From Algoriphagus formosus (GTDB lineage Bacteria; Bacteroidota; Bacteroidia; Cytophagales; Cyclobacteriaceae), in NCBI RefSeq assembly GCF_002807035.1, contig NZ_NIUC01000003.1, forward strand, positions 248,001-312,000: a DNA stretch of 64,000 nucleotides, given 5' to 3'. Under the pieces are notes generated by a model. That model made no database searches. It was not told where the DNA came from and was given only the letters and a program-made list of their open reading frames with translations. Numbering within the stretch: position 1 is the stretch's first letter; each line of letters opens with the position of its first letter. Of the stretch, positions 45,074 to 53,666 are shown one piece after another. The position numbers were made by a program, and so were the translations under genes.

Positions 45074-45641
45074 GCTGTGTTGGTTTAGGTTGACAAATAA
45101 TCGGGGCAGGTTTAGTGCTTGCTTCTATTTTCCAGATGCAATTATTTGGAAAAAGGATGCATGCCTACTAAAACTAAAATCAGGCCAGTTTTCAATTCTT
45201 TAAGAAAATCTGTTTGATTTTATTCTCTTATTCGTAAAAAAATTAATTAAGGTTCGATGCTAAAAAATATATAGATAAAAAATAATGGTTGAATTAATAT
45301 ACATTTATAAAAAAATTAATTAATTGGATTTTGTCAATTTGAAAAAATCCAGGAAGGCAATTCCTTTATTTAAAAATCTAAACGGAAAAAGGCCGTTTTC
45401 GGGTTTTTAGGCCTTTCTTAATTTTTGCTTAAAAAATTTTGATTTTTTTCAAATCAGGGTTTAAAAGTTCAAGGCTCGGTGTTCAAAGTTTGGTATACAT
45501 CTATATCCCTTCTTTGAATCAAACTGTATTTAGCTCTTTATTATTAAACTACTGAATGAATTTTGATAGGAATAATCTAACAGGATTCACGAAAAATTAA
45601 GCTTCATAATGGGATCAAGTTGATTTACCCAAGAGTTACCT
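45074..45641. other. Intergenic region, 568 bp
   Basis: A very A+T-rich spacer between the DUF6600-like gene (minus) and the end of the nine-PAS kinase (minus). It holds a hairpin, AAAGGCC (45388-45394) with GGCCTTT (45410-45416) and a T-rich tail, which could end transcription. Upstream sequence of the DUF6600-like gene must also lie here. No RNA gene or ORF of note was seen. Confidence 0.6.
45388..45416. terminator. Candidate terminator downstream of the PAS kinase
   Basis: Stem AAAGGCC / GGCCTTT with a 15-nt loop, followed by a T-rich stretch. It lies about 225 bp after the stop of the PAS kinase on the minus strand; the loop is long, so the call is moderate. Confidence 0.45.
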
Positions 45642-48600
45642 TTATTCGTTTGTTTTCGGGATTGTGAAATAAAAAGTTGATCCTTCACCCAAAACAGAAT
45701 CAACCCAGATTTTTCCTCCCACCAAATCAACCTGCTTTTTCGCGATTGAAAGACCAATACCTGTGCCTCTTGGAAATTTAGGGTTATATAAGCGTTGAAA
45801 TATGATAAATATTTTTTCATGGTCCTCAGAATCTATTCCGATGCCATTATCTTTTACTGAAAAGACCCATTCTTTTCCTTTGTCTTCTTCTTTTATTTCA
45901 ATTAAAGGTGGTTTATCTACTCCTGAATACTTCATGGCATTATCCAATAAAGCATGGAAGATTTGTGTAAATACAACTTTGTGGCTAAATAAAACAGGTA
46001 ATTTAGAGCAAGTGATTACAGCTGATTTTTCAGAAATTATTTTCCTTCTGAGTAATTTATATTCTGAAATAATTTCGTTCAGATCTACCTTTTCCTTTTC
46101 ATCTGCATGTCTTCCAACTCTAGAATACTCCAGGAGTTCAAGGATAATTTGTTTCATTCGCTTAGCACCGTCACTGGCGAAGTAGATATATTGATTGGCT
46201 TTTTCATCCAAAAGATTTCCATATTTCCTTTGGAGTTGATCCATAAAGCTGGAAACCATTCTGAGAGGTTCTTGTAAGTCGTGAGATGCTACATAAGCAA
46301 ACTGCTCTAGCTCTTTATTTGATCTCTCAAGATCTGCTGTGTATCGATTCAATAACTCTTGGTTCTCTTTTTCTTCCGATATATCAGAAGAAATACCGAT
46401 CATTCCGACTCGTTGGTTTTTCTCATCATATACTGGGGCATTGGATACGCGAACAGGAAAGAAGGTTCCATTTTTTCTTCTAACTTGAAATTCTCCTAAC
46501 CACGTTTTTCCACTTTCTATTAGGGTTAGTATTTCAGATGATTGTTGAGCACTGAGGTCGCTTGGAATGAGTGTGTCAATATTTTTTCCAATTGCCTCCT
46601 GTGCAGTCCATCCGTAGATTTCCTCAGCTGCCTTATTCCAGAAATTAATTGTTCCACTTAAATCAGTGGAAATAGCGGCCTGACCTATTCTTTTTAGTAG
46701 GTTGGCCTTGAAAATATTTTCGTTTTCGAATAACTTTTGCTCTGTAATATCAGCCATGGCACCTACTATCCGAATAGCTTTGCCGTTTTCATCCCTTACG
46801 ATGACCCCTTGATCGATTACATACACAATATCCCAATTGGGTTTTAGTATTCGATAGTCTGATCTCCATTTGTTGATATATGGATTATTTATAGCTCCAT
46901 CAAGACTTTTCTTGATTTCATCTATGTCTTCGGGGTGGAAGGGTGCATTCCAGATTTCCGAATAGCCCAAGGTCTTGGGGGTTCCCTCACCAAAAAATGA
47001 ATCAATCGCATCCGAACGATAGATGATATCATTTACTATATCCCAATCCCAGATGGCATCATCGGTGGCTTCTGTTACCTTTTCGAATCGTTCATTTGCT
47101 CGTAAGATTTCCTCTTCGGATTTTTTTCGCTCGGTGATGTCTATATTTCCGCCAATCAGACGTATAGCCTTACCCGTTTCATCTCTAGAAACAATTGCAT
47201 TTGCTTCGATATAATGAATGGAGCCGTCAGGCCAAACTACTCGAAATTCGGAGTGGAAATCACCTTTGTCAGAAACTGCATCGATTAAGGCTTTATTTGC
47301 CAGTTCATAATCATCTGGATGCAGACCGTTTTGCCAAGCACTTACTGCCCCGTCAAAATTTGACCTTTCAACTCCATAGAGTTCATACATTTTATCATCC
47401 CAGATTAGTTTGTCATTTGCAACATCCCAATCCCAGATTCCCATTTTTACAGATGTAGTGGCCAGTCTCAGTCTTTCTGATGCTGATAGCAAATCTTCCT
47501 CAGCTTTTTTGCGCTCAGTGATGTCTAGAATAATTGCTATGAAATTCTTGTAATTGATCTCTTCTACCAATTTCAAATGCACTTCTACGGGGTATAAACT
47601 GCCATCCTTCCGCCTGTGATTTGTAAAAAACACAAGCTTGTCCAATTCTTTGGTAATCAGAGGTTTTACAAATTCTCTGAAAGAAGCTTCCGAAAATTCA
47701 GGTTTGATGTCAACAGGTGTCAGGTTTACTACTTCTTTTTCAGTAAAACCAAGGTTTGATAAGGCTCCCTTATTTACGTAGCTAAAACGAAGCGTCTCTG
47801 AATCAAACATGTATATCTCATTGAGACTATTTTCGAGAGTCTCTTGAAACCTGTTCTTCTCTTCTTCTGCCTTTTTTCGTGCATTTATATCTTGAAACCC
47901 ACCATATAATCGGATACATCTTCCATTTTCAAACTCAGCATGGCCTAAAGACCGAACCCATACCTCATTATTTTTAGCTGTTACAATTACTGCTTCAAAG
48001 TCCCATTCTTCCCCGGTTTTCATGGCATTCTCTACCACTTCTTGAACCATTTCCCTGAAGTCTGCTCTATAAAAGTTAATTCCTTCGTCAAGGGTAGGAA
48101 TATAGCTTTTGGGGTCTGTTTCATGTAATTGGTGAATCTGTTCGGACCAAAAAACTTTTTGCTCGACCAAATCAACACTCCAACTACCGATTTTCACCAT
48201 CCTGGCGACCTCACGATTTAGCTCCTGTAGGTGTTTACCCTCTGTGATGTTTTGGACAACTCCTCTTTCCCCAATTATCTCGTTCTTTTCATTGAAAATG
48301 GGTTGCATTACTTTACGTACAAATAATTCCTCATTCTTGGAATTAATCATCTTCAGCTCCAGGTCATAGGAGGTGCCAAATTGCTTGAGTTCTGAAGTAG
48401 CTTTAGCAATCTTTTCTTGAGAAACCTTGTCGAAATATCTATTGGCTTCTTCATATCCCAGAGGTTCATCACTGGGGATTAGCCCATATAGTTGAAAAAC
48501 ATAATCTGACCAAGACAGTGTGTTTTTTCCAAAATCATGTTCGCAATAGCCAATTTTAGCTAGGGTACTAGCTTGGGCCATTGCGTATTGGTTTTTTTCT

Positions 48601-49781
48601 GCTTTTTCTTTGGCAAGTTTTAATTCCTTTTCAATAAGAACCCGATCAGAAATATCTTGAGTGGTTCCCCGAAAGGCAATCAGCTTATTATTATCATCAA
48701 AAACCGGTGCACCAATAGTGTTGACTGTTTTATAAGTGCCATCTTCTCGGAGTAATTCCAACTCCATTTTATAAGGCACCGCATGTTGAATAGCGTGGTT
48801 AATTACTGAATTAAACCGCTCCCAATCCTTGGGATGAACCAAGTCTTTATGCTGTTCAAAACTTACATTTCCAATATTGGGGTTTAGCCCCCAGATTCTG
48901 TACGTTTCCTCTGACCATTCAGCAACTTGATTAATAATATCGTAATACCATGTTCCCAACTGAGCTAATCTTTGGGATGCTTTCATTCCCAGCTCAATCT
49001 CATTGGATTTTGTAAGCTTCTCTTCCAAGTCCTTAATTAAGGTGATGTCTTTTTGGACTGCCATCACTTGTATTGAGGTATTTGATTTATTTTCGACAGG
49101 CGATAGTACTATTTTCCACCATTTTTGATTTCCCTTTTGGGTTTTGGAAATCAGAGTCAAATTTGTCGTTTTTCCAGAAACTGCTTTTGAAATGGAGGAT
49201 TGAAGGAGGTCTTGATATTCTTCTTCCCACAACTCAAGCCATGAAGTATTTTTATAATTTGAAAAGCCTTCAATCTCCATTTGGTCTAGGCTATTCGAAT
49301 TCATAAATGAAATCAGCCCCTCACCATTCATGATTGTAACGCAGTCAAGACTATTTTCTAAGATTGACTGATTAAACAGTAATTCTTCTGAAAGATCCTG
49401 TGTTGAAGAATAAAGATGTGAATCATTGGAAACTATTTCCGAGCAGATCAAAAGAATGGAGGACTTTTCCAGATAAGAAATCTTTTGTCCATAAATATTT
49501 GCCTTTAAAACTAGGCCTGTTTTGGTCTGAACAGGGAAAATTCCCAAATGATGACCTAATTGACTGTTTTCTACTTTTGAACCCCTAGTCTTAAATTCTC
49601 CAAGGGTATGAAGTGGTATCAGGTTGCTTAGGATTTGCCCAGAAACCTCTTTTGTTGAATAGCCAAACAACTTTGCTGCTGCTGCATTCTGATAGATAAT
49701 CTTCTCCTCTTCCAAGTCCACCAAAAGCGATGACAAAGGGATTAAGTCGAGAAAATCGACGTCTTTTATACTTTTTTCCAT
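45642..49781 (-). CDS. Cytoplasmic sensor histidine kinase with about nine PAS domains
   Basis: A 1379-residue orphan kinase with no membrane segment. By eye nine PAS-type domains can be placed, beginning near residues 8, 135, 265, 395, 520, 645, 770, 905 and 1035. Several are PAS_3 types, with motifs such as GIWDWDVANDKLIWDDKMY. A HisKA helix with ASHDLQEPLRM near 1170 follows. The HATPase shows DNAMKYSG, VKDNGIGIDSEDHEKIF and GTGIGLSIAKKQV near the end. No receiver or output domain is attached and no regulator gene is adjacent, so the partner is unknown. Multiple PAS domains suggest sensing of redox or small-molecule signals in the cytoplasm. Confidence 0.9.
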   Translation of the reverse strand: MEKSIKDVDFLDLIPLSSLLVDLEEEKIIYQNAAAAKLFGYSTKEVSGQILSNLIPLHTLGEFKTRGSKVENSQLGHHLGIFPVQTKTGLVLKANIYGQKISYLEKSSILLICSEIVSNDSHLYSSTQDLSEELLFNQSILENSLDCVTIMNGEGLISFMNSNSLDQMEIEGFSNYKNTSWLELWEEEYQDLLQSSISKAVSGKTTNLTLISKTQKGNQKWWKIVLSPVENKSNTSIQVMAVQKDITLIKDLEEKLTKSNEIELGMKASQRLAQLGTWYYDIINQVAEWSEETYRIWGLNPNIGNVSFEQHKDLVHPKDWERFNSVINHAIQHAVPYKMELELLREDGTYKTVNTIGAPVFDDNNKLIAFRGTTQDISDRVLIEKELKLAKEKAEKNQYAMAQASTLAKIGYCEHDFGKNTLSWSDYVFQLYGLIPSDEPLGYEEANRYFDKVSQEKIAKATSELKQFGTSYDLELKMINSKNEELFVRKVMQPIFNEKNEIIGERGVVQNITEGKHLQELNREVARMVKIGSWSVDLVEQKVFWSEQIHQLHETDPKSYIPTLDEGINFYRADFREMVQEVVENAMKTGEEWDFEAVIVTAKNNEVWVRSLGHAEFENGRCIRLYGGFQDINARKKAEEEKNRFQETLENSLNEIYMFDSETLRFSYVNKGALSNLGFTEKEVVNLTPVDIKPEFSEASFREFVKPLITKELDKLVFFTNHRRKDGSLYPVEVHLKLVEEINYKNFIAIILDITERKKAEEDLLSASERLRLATTSVKMGIWDWDVANDKLIWDDKMYELYGVERSNFDGAVSAWQNGLHPDDYELANKALIDAVSDKGDFHSEFRVVWPDGSIHYIEANAIVSRDETGKAIRLIGGNIDITERKKSEEEILRANERFEKVTEATDDAIWDWDIVNDIIYRSDAIDSFFGEGTPKTLGYSEIWNAPFHPEDIDEIKKSLDGAINNPYINKWRSDYRILKPNWDIVYVIDQGVIVRDENGKAIRIVGAMADITEQKLFENENIFKANLLKRIGQAAISTDLSGTINFWNKAAEEIYGWTAQEAIGKNIDTLIPSDLSAQQSSEILTLIESGKTWLGEFQVRRKNGTFFPVRVSNAPVYDEKNQRVGMIGISSDISEEKENQELLNRYTADLERSNKELEQFAYVASHDLQEPLRMVSSFMDQLQRKYGNLLDEKANQYIYFASDGAKRMKQIILELLEYSRVGRHADEKEKVDLNEIISEYKLLRRKIISEKSAVITCSKLPVLFSHKVVFTQIFHALLDNAMKYSGVDKPPLIEIKEEDKGKEWVFSVKDNGIGIDSEDHEKIFIIFQRLYNPKFPRGTGIGLSIAKKQVDLVGGKIWVDSVLGEGSTFYFTIPKTNE

Positions 49782-50250
49782 CTAGCTTATTCTAAGCAAA
49801 AGCACTTGCTTAATTAATGAGTTAAAATACTAAGTGTCTTAAACTTGTATTAAAACTTACCTTCACTCCGAAGTAGAGTATGAGAAATAACGAAGTAAAT
49901 AAATATTAATTAGGGTGATAAAGACTAAGCAATTTGCCTTTAATTTTTTTAAGAATCTGAATTTTTGAATTTACGTAATTAGATTTAGATTCTATATATA
50001 TGAATTTTTTAATATTTAATTAAAAATAAAGCAGATGTCTATAAAAGTGAAAGAGCTTTTATTTGAAGTCCAAAAAAAATAATTTACTTGGTTTGTAAAA
50101 ACTCTTTTTAGAATGAAGGATAGAAATCCTCCCCACTTACTTCCCACTTCCTAATTCCTTCTCCCTAATCCCATCTCTTACTAGCCACTAACCACTTACT
50201 ACTTACCATTTACTACTTACCACTTACTTCCAATTCCCTTTCCCATCTTC
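49782..50250. other. Intergenic region, 469 bp, ending in a pyrimidine-rich tract
   Basis: The left part (49782-50110) is A+T-rich and should contain the kinase promoter; no clear -33/-7 pair was seen. The right part (about 50120-50250) is almost purely pyrimidine on the plus strand, rich in CTTAC and TTCC units. No ORF or RNA gene was recognised. Confidence 0.7.
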
Positions 50251-50280
50251 CTACTTCCCTCTTCCTCCTGTCAACCTCTC
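50120..50280 (-). repeat. Purine-rich degenerate repeat tract at the 3' end of the Gfo/Idh gene
   Basis: On the minus strand the tract is nearly all A and G, with recurring GTAAGTAGTAA, GGAAGT and AGTAGTAA units. It begins within the last codons of the Gfo/Idh/MocA gene (stop at 50251-50253) and continues downstream. A 22-base segment (50199-50220) recurs at 11556-11577. Confidence 0.65.
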
Positions 50281-51255
50281 CAAAACCCAATTGGTCGATG
50301 AGGCGGTTTCACCCGTACTGGGACTCTGGTTTTTTCCTAGTAAATCATCCACAATCAATTGAATCAAAGGCTGCTGAATGTGTTTGGGTAAATCAAATTG
50401 AAAATGCTTTTCGCTGTCACCATCCTTTTTGAGGTAGAATTCTCCTTTTCCAAAGGTCTCAAATCGGATTTGGCCTAGACTGCCATCAATGATGATTTGA
50501 TCGATCTGGTTTTCCTTAGCGCTGGCAAAACTCCAATTTCCGGTTCCCATTGTGCCATTTTCAAATGCAAAGCTGCCAACGACCGTGTCTTCTGCCTCGT
50601 AGAGACCAGCTTGATTACTTTGAAATCCGGAAGCCTGTATGATCTTCCCAAAAAAGAATTGAAGCAAATCCATTTGATGCGAGGCGAGATCATAAAAATA
50701 TCCTCCTCCGGCAATCTCCGGATCTACCCGCCAATTATTCTCTAATTGCGCGATGATTTCCGGTTCGGGCTCCTGTCGCATCTGAATATGAACGGTGCGT
50801 ACAGCCCCAATTTCTCCTTGCTCAAGAAGCTCCTTGATTTTGACAAAATGTGGTAATGCTCTTCGATAGTAGGCTACGTATATTGGAACCTGCGCTTTTT
50901 CACAAGCTTGGATCATGCTCAGACATTCAGCGTAGGTTCGAGCCATGGGTTTTTCTACATATACGGGTTTTCCAGCCTTGGCAGCCAGTTCGGTGTAGGG
51001 TAGGTGCATATTTGGAGGCGTGGCGATGTAAATGGCATTGACCTCGGGATCATTTATCAGTTCCTCGGCTTGGGTATACCATTTGGGAACTTGATGTCGG
51101 TTTGCGAAGTCTTTTACCTTCTCCTCATTCCTTCGCATGACAGCTACCAAGCGGCTGTTTTGGATCAAATTCATGGAAGGGGCCGATTTGACTTCGCATA
51201 CATTCCCAACCCCGATGATTCCCCATCGAACTTCCTCTTCTTTAATTTTCTTCAT
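50251..51255 (-). CDS. Gfo/Idh/MocA family oxidoreductase
   Basis: A 334-residue NAD(P)-dependent oxidoreductase. The nucleotide motif WGIIGVGNVCE is near residue 11. The catalytic-region Lys is in YVEKPMARTY near 95 (family EKP motif), and the C-terminal sugar-binding domain has GGGYFYDLASHQMDLLQF. No signal peptide is present, so it is cytoplasmic. It probably oxidises or epimerises a sugar or inositol derivative. The last codons blend into a purine-rich repeat, so the C-terminus (LTGGRGK) may be repeat-derived. It is separated from the heme-binding gene by a terminator. Confidence 0.9.
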   Translation of the reverse strand: MKKIKEEEVRWGIIGVGNVCEVKSAPSMNLIQNSRLVAVMRRNEEKVKDFANRHQVPKWYTQAEELINDPEVNAIYIATPPNMHLPYTELAAKAGKPVYVEKPMARTYAECLSMIQACEKAQVPIYVAYYRRALPHFVKIKELLEQGEIGAVRTVHIQMRQEPEPEIIAQLENNWRVDPEIAGGGYFYDLASHQMDLLQFFFGKIIQASGFQSNQAGLYEAEDTVVGSFAFENGTMGTGNWSFASAKENQIDQIIIDGSLGQIRFETFGKGEFYLKKDGDSEKHFQFDLPKHIQQPLIQLIVDDLLGKNQSPSTGETASSTNWVLERLTGGRGK

Positions 51256-51267
51256 AGGCTCAAAATA

Positions 51268-51296
51268 AAAATGACCCGGTAAATTCGGGCCATTTT
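51268..51296 (-). terminator. Intrinsic terminator of the heme-binding protein gene
   Basis: AAAATGACCCG (51268-51278) pairs with CGGGCCATTTT (51286-51296) with one mismatch, with a T-rich tail on the minus strand. It lies between the heme-binding gene and the Gfo/Idh gene. Confidence 0.78.
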
Positions 51297-51306
51297 ATCG
51301 CGTTTT

Positions 51307-51813
51307 TTATTGACTTGGAGGGGTCCTCCTTTTTCTGACCAGGCTATCGGCAGGGTAGGTGGCTGCCAAATAAGCCATTTGATCCTTTGCCCAGTTGATC
51401 AATGCCTGACGCTCTTCTTCGCTTAAGTTGGCTTCAGGGTGAAGTCCAAAATAGGTGTAGGACTCCAAGGGCATTTCTTTCTCTTCTACCATTTCAATTA
51501 CTTCTTCAAACTTGTGGTTTTGCAAAGCGAGAGGAAGGTTGGTGAATTCGGAAAAATTCAAATGCCTTTTACCATCATTCACATGGTCTGCCAAAAAATA
51601 TTTGACAGGTTGAATGTTTGAATACCAAGGATAACGGGTCAGGTTGGTATGGCAGTCATTACATGCCCCTTTGAGGATAGTGGCGACATTATCTCCGATT
51701 TGGTAACTTTTTGAGATATCAAACTCCATGTCATTACTATCATTTTTTTCCACAGGGATAAACTGGATTAGAACAAGGAGCGCTAGAAAAGCGATTGTGA
51801 TTTTTTTAAACAT
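51307..51813 (-). CDS. Haem-binding domain protein (c-type heme)
   Basis: A 168-residue exported protein with an N-terminal signal or anchor (about 5-20). One CxxCH motif, CNDCH near residue 52, is followed by TRYPWYSNIQPVKYFLADHV, a pattern of the bacterial haem-binding domain family (Haem_bd type). A second axial ligand and partner are not clear. It probably carries one covalently bound heme in the periplasm and may serve electron transfer for a dehydrogenase in the locus. It is transcribed alone; the gene upstream is about 135 bp away. Confidence 0.85.
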   Translation of the reverse strand: MFKKITIAFLALLVLIQFIPVEKNDSNDMEFDISKSYQIGDNVATILKGACNDCHTNLTRYPWYSNIQPVKYFLADHVNDGKRHLNFSEFTNLPLALQNHKFEEVIEMVEEKEMPLESYTYFGLHPEANLSEEERQALINWAKDQMAYLAATYPADSLVRKRRTPPSQ

Positions 51814-51947
51814 GGCTGGGAGGGTTAGTTAAGGATTAGACAGGGTTTTTTCCTTGAGGTTTACTAATGATGGACTTAATACTTACCCTAATTTCATCCT
51901 AAATTTTTGATAAAATATGCTTTATATCTTAAGATTCGCTTAATTCT

Positions 51948-52145
51948 TTATTTCCTAAATCGAACTCCATCAATCACCAAGCTCAAGCCAGCCTGAAATA
52001 CTATCAGCCCCGCAGTTCCGTACCAAAACCAAGGTTCACCAGATAGTTTGTTGAGTCCTGCATCAATGCACATGGAAAGTCCAGTACCCGTCAAAAGCAA
52101 TCCAGATACCGACTGAATCAGCCATCGAAGTGTTTTCTTTTGCAT
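51948..52145 (-). CDS. Small hypothetical two-TM membrane protein
   Basis: A 65-residue protein with two hydrophobic segments (about 8-28 and 37-58) and positive ends, typical of a small inner-membrane hairpin. Not recognised. It starts ten bases after the stop of the ADP-ribosylglycohydrolase-like gene on the same strand, so co-transcription is likely. Confidence 0.6.
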   Translation of the reverse strand: MQKKTLRWLIQSVSGLLLTGTGLSMCIDAGLNKLSGEPWFWYGTAGLIVFQAGLSLVIDGVRFRK

Positions 52146-52155
52146 TTCTATAAAT

Positions 52156-53571
52156 TTAATTTTTTGGAATTAGGTAGCGATTATTCTCAAGGTCTACTCC
52201 TCCATTCATCCGCTCCTGTACCACGCGGTCAACGATCATGATTCCTGTTTCGGCCATATTTTCGAAGGTGTCAACTCCATCATTGGGGAATCCACCACGG
52301 GTCCGATGAATATAAAATCGATTGGAGAGCTTTTGACCAAAGGCTTTTTCTATTCCCTCTTTTCCTATCAAAAAACCGATCAATCCTCCCCAAGTAGCAG
52401 TTGGATTATCCGAATCCCAACCAGCCAAAGTTCCGATTTTGATTGTTTCCTTTAGATCTCCTCCTCCATAGAAAAGGCTGACCAAACCCGCTCCGAAGTT
52501 GATGCCTGAGGCAAAGCATCCATGGCAGGCTGGGTCCTTGTAATACCATTCGTATCCGTCCTTTTTCTGAATCTGATACAGTGTATGCAAGCTATCTCGG
52601 GTTTCTTCCCATGGTTTGCCTTGCTGATAGCTTTCCCAGACAAAGTCATACATACTGGCTACTTGAGATTCGGCTGGTAAATAGGCTCTTGCAGCTTTTG
52701 CGAGCCCAAAGACTTGGTCTTTGAGGGATTGTGTAGTATCCACCGTAGCAGCCAATGAGTGCATGACTACATAAAATTGGGAGGCCCACTCGGCATTTTC
52801 TCTTGCGGTAGTTTGAATAGGAAGTGAGGCGATTTCGAGAGCAATATCCGGTCTTCCTGGTGCAAAAAGGCCAAAGATCTCAGTAGTGAGCTGGGCATCG
52901 ATCATTTCATAATCGGAATTGTTCTCGGGTGAACCGGTAGCTGGCGGGAGCATTCCTTCCCGCATCAGATCGTGCGCCCGTTGATTGGATACCCAAAGGT
53001 AGTTTTCGGGGGATTTTCCGTCTTTTCCGATAAAGGGTGTGTTTTCATCCGAGTAGATATGCTTCAACCAGCCGTCTCGAATCTGCTCCGGGCTCAGCTG
53101 GGTAGTTTGATGCTGAAAAGTAAGGTACTGATACATATACTCGATATCTGTATCATCATCCGCTCCCCAAATACTATCTTCTCCAACCAAAACAAAGTCA
53201 ATCTTTCTGCCATATTCTGGAACAGTATCTTCCCAAATAGCAGGTTGGTCTAGGCCTCCCCAATTTTCCCGAGTGTAAAATCCTGCGCCTTTGCCGTCTT
53301 TTCCTTCACCACCGATTTTATCCATTTCGGTGATCAGTCCGGTCCAGTTGGCGATGCATTGGCCTAGCCAAAAGCCATAAAGCTGGTCGGCATATTTTGC
53401 CCGGGAAACCTGAATCTCTTTTCCGGAAGCCTGGTATTCCGAATAGTTGAGTTGTGGGTTCTTTGTAACAGAAATGTTCTCAATAGACTTTTCTTCACAG
53501 GCCAAAAGTGTGATAGCTAAAAGGAAAATGATTGCGAAATTTGAGGTTTTATTGAGTCTTGGTTTTTGCAT
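52156..53571 (-). CDS. ADP-ribosylglycohydrolase-fold lipoprotein
   Basis: A 471-residue exported member of the ADP-ribosylglycohydrolase (DraG/ARH) family. The lipoprotein signal ends in ITLLAC near residue 25. Metal ligands are visible in IWGADDDTDIEY near 135 and in the C-terminal AGWDSDNPTATWGGLIGFL (DxD pattern). Classical members remove ADP-ribose from proteins in the cytoplasm. Export in a glycan locus suggests a different N- or O-glycoside substrate, which is inferred. It is followed closely by a small membrane protein gene. A terminator separates it from the upstream Tat Gfo/Idh gene. Confidence 0.85.
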   Translation of the reverse strand: MQKPRLNKTSNFAIIFLLAITLLACEEKSIENISVTKNPQLNYSEYQASGKEIQVSRAKYADQLYGFWLGQCIANWTGLITEMDKIGGEGKDGKGAGFYTRENWGGLDQPAIWEDTVPEYGRKIDFVLVGEDSIWGADDDTDIEYMYQYLTFQHQTTQLSPEQIRDGWLKHIYSDENTPFIGKDGKSPENYLWVSNQRAHDLMREGMLPPATGSPENNSDYEMIDAQLTTEIFGLFAPGRPDIALEIASLPIQTTARENAEWASQFYVVMHSLAATVDTTQSLKDQVFGLAKAARAYLPAESQVASMYDFVWESYQQGKPWEETRDSLHTLYQIQKKDGYEWYYKDPACHGCFASGINFGAGLVSLFYGGGDLKETIKIGTLAGWDSDNPTATWGGLIGFLIGKEGIEKAFGQKLSNRFYIHRTRGGFPNDGVDTFENMAETGIMIVDRVVQERMNGGVDLENNRYLIPKN

Positions 53572-53613
53572 TTAGAAATTGAATTGATCGATAAGAACAT
53601 TCTATTATAATGA

Positions 53614-53645
53614 AAAACCCCTTCATTTCTCAATGAAAGGGTTTT
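53614..53645 (-). terminator. Intrinsic terminator of the Tat-type Gfo/Idh gene
   Basis: An inverted repeat from 53614 to 53645 with 14-base arms, one mismatch and a 4-nt loop, rich in G+C at its centre (CCC/GGG) with T runs at the end. It lies 22 bp after the stop of the gene at 53667. Confidence 0.82.
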
Positions 53646-53666
53646 GATTGATCTGTTTTGAGATTT

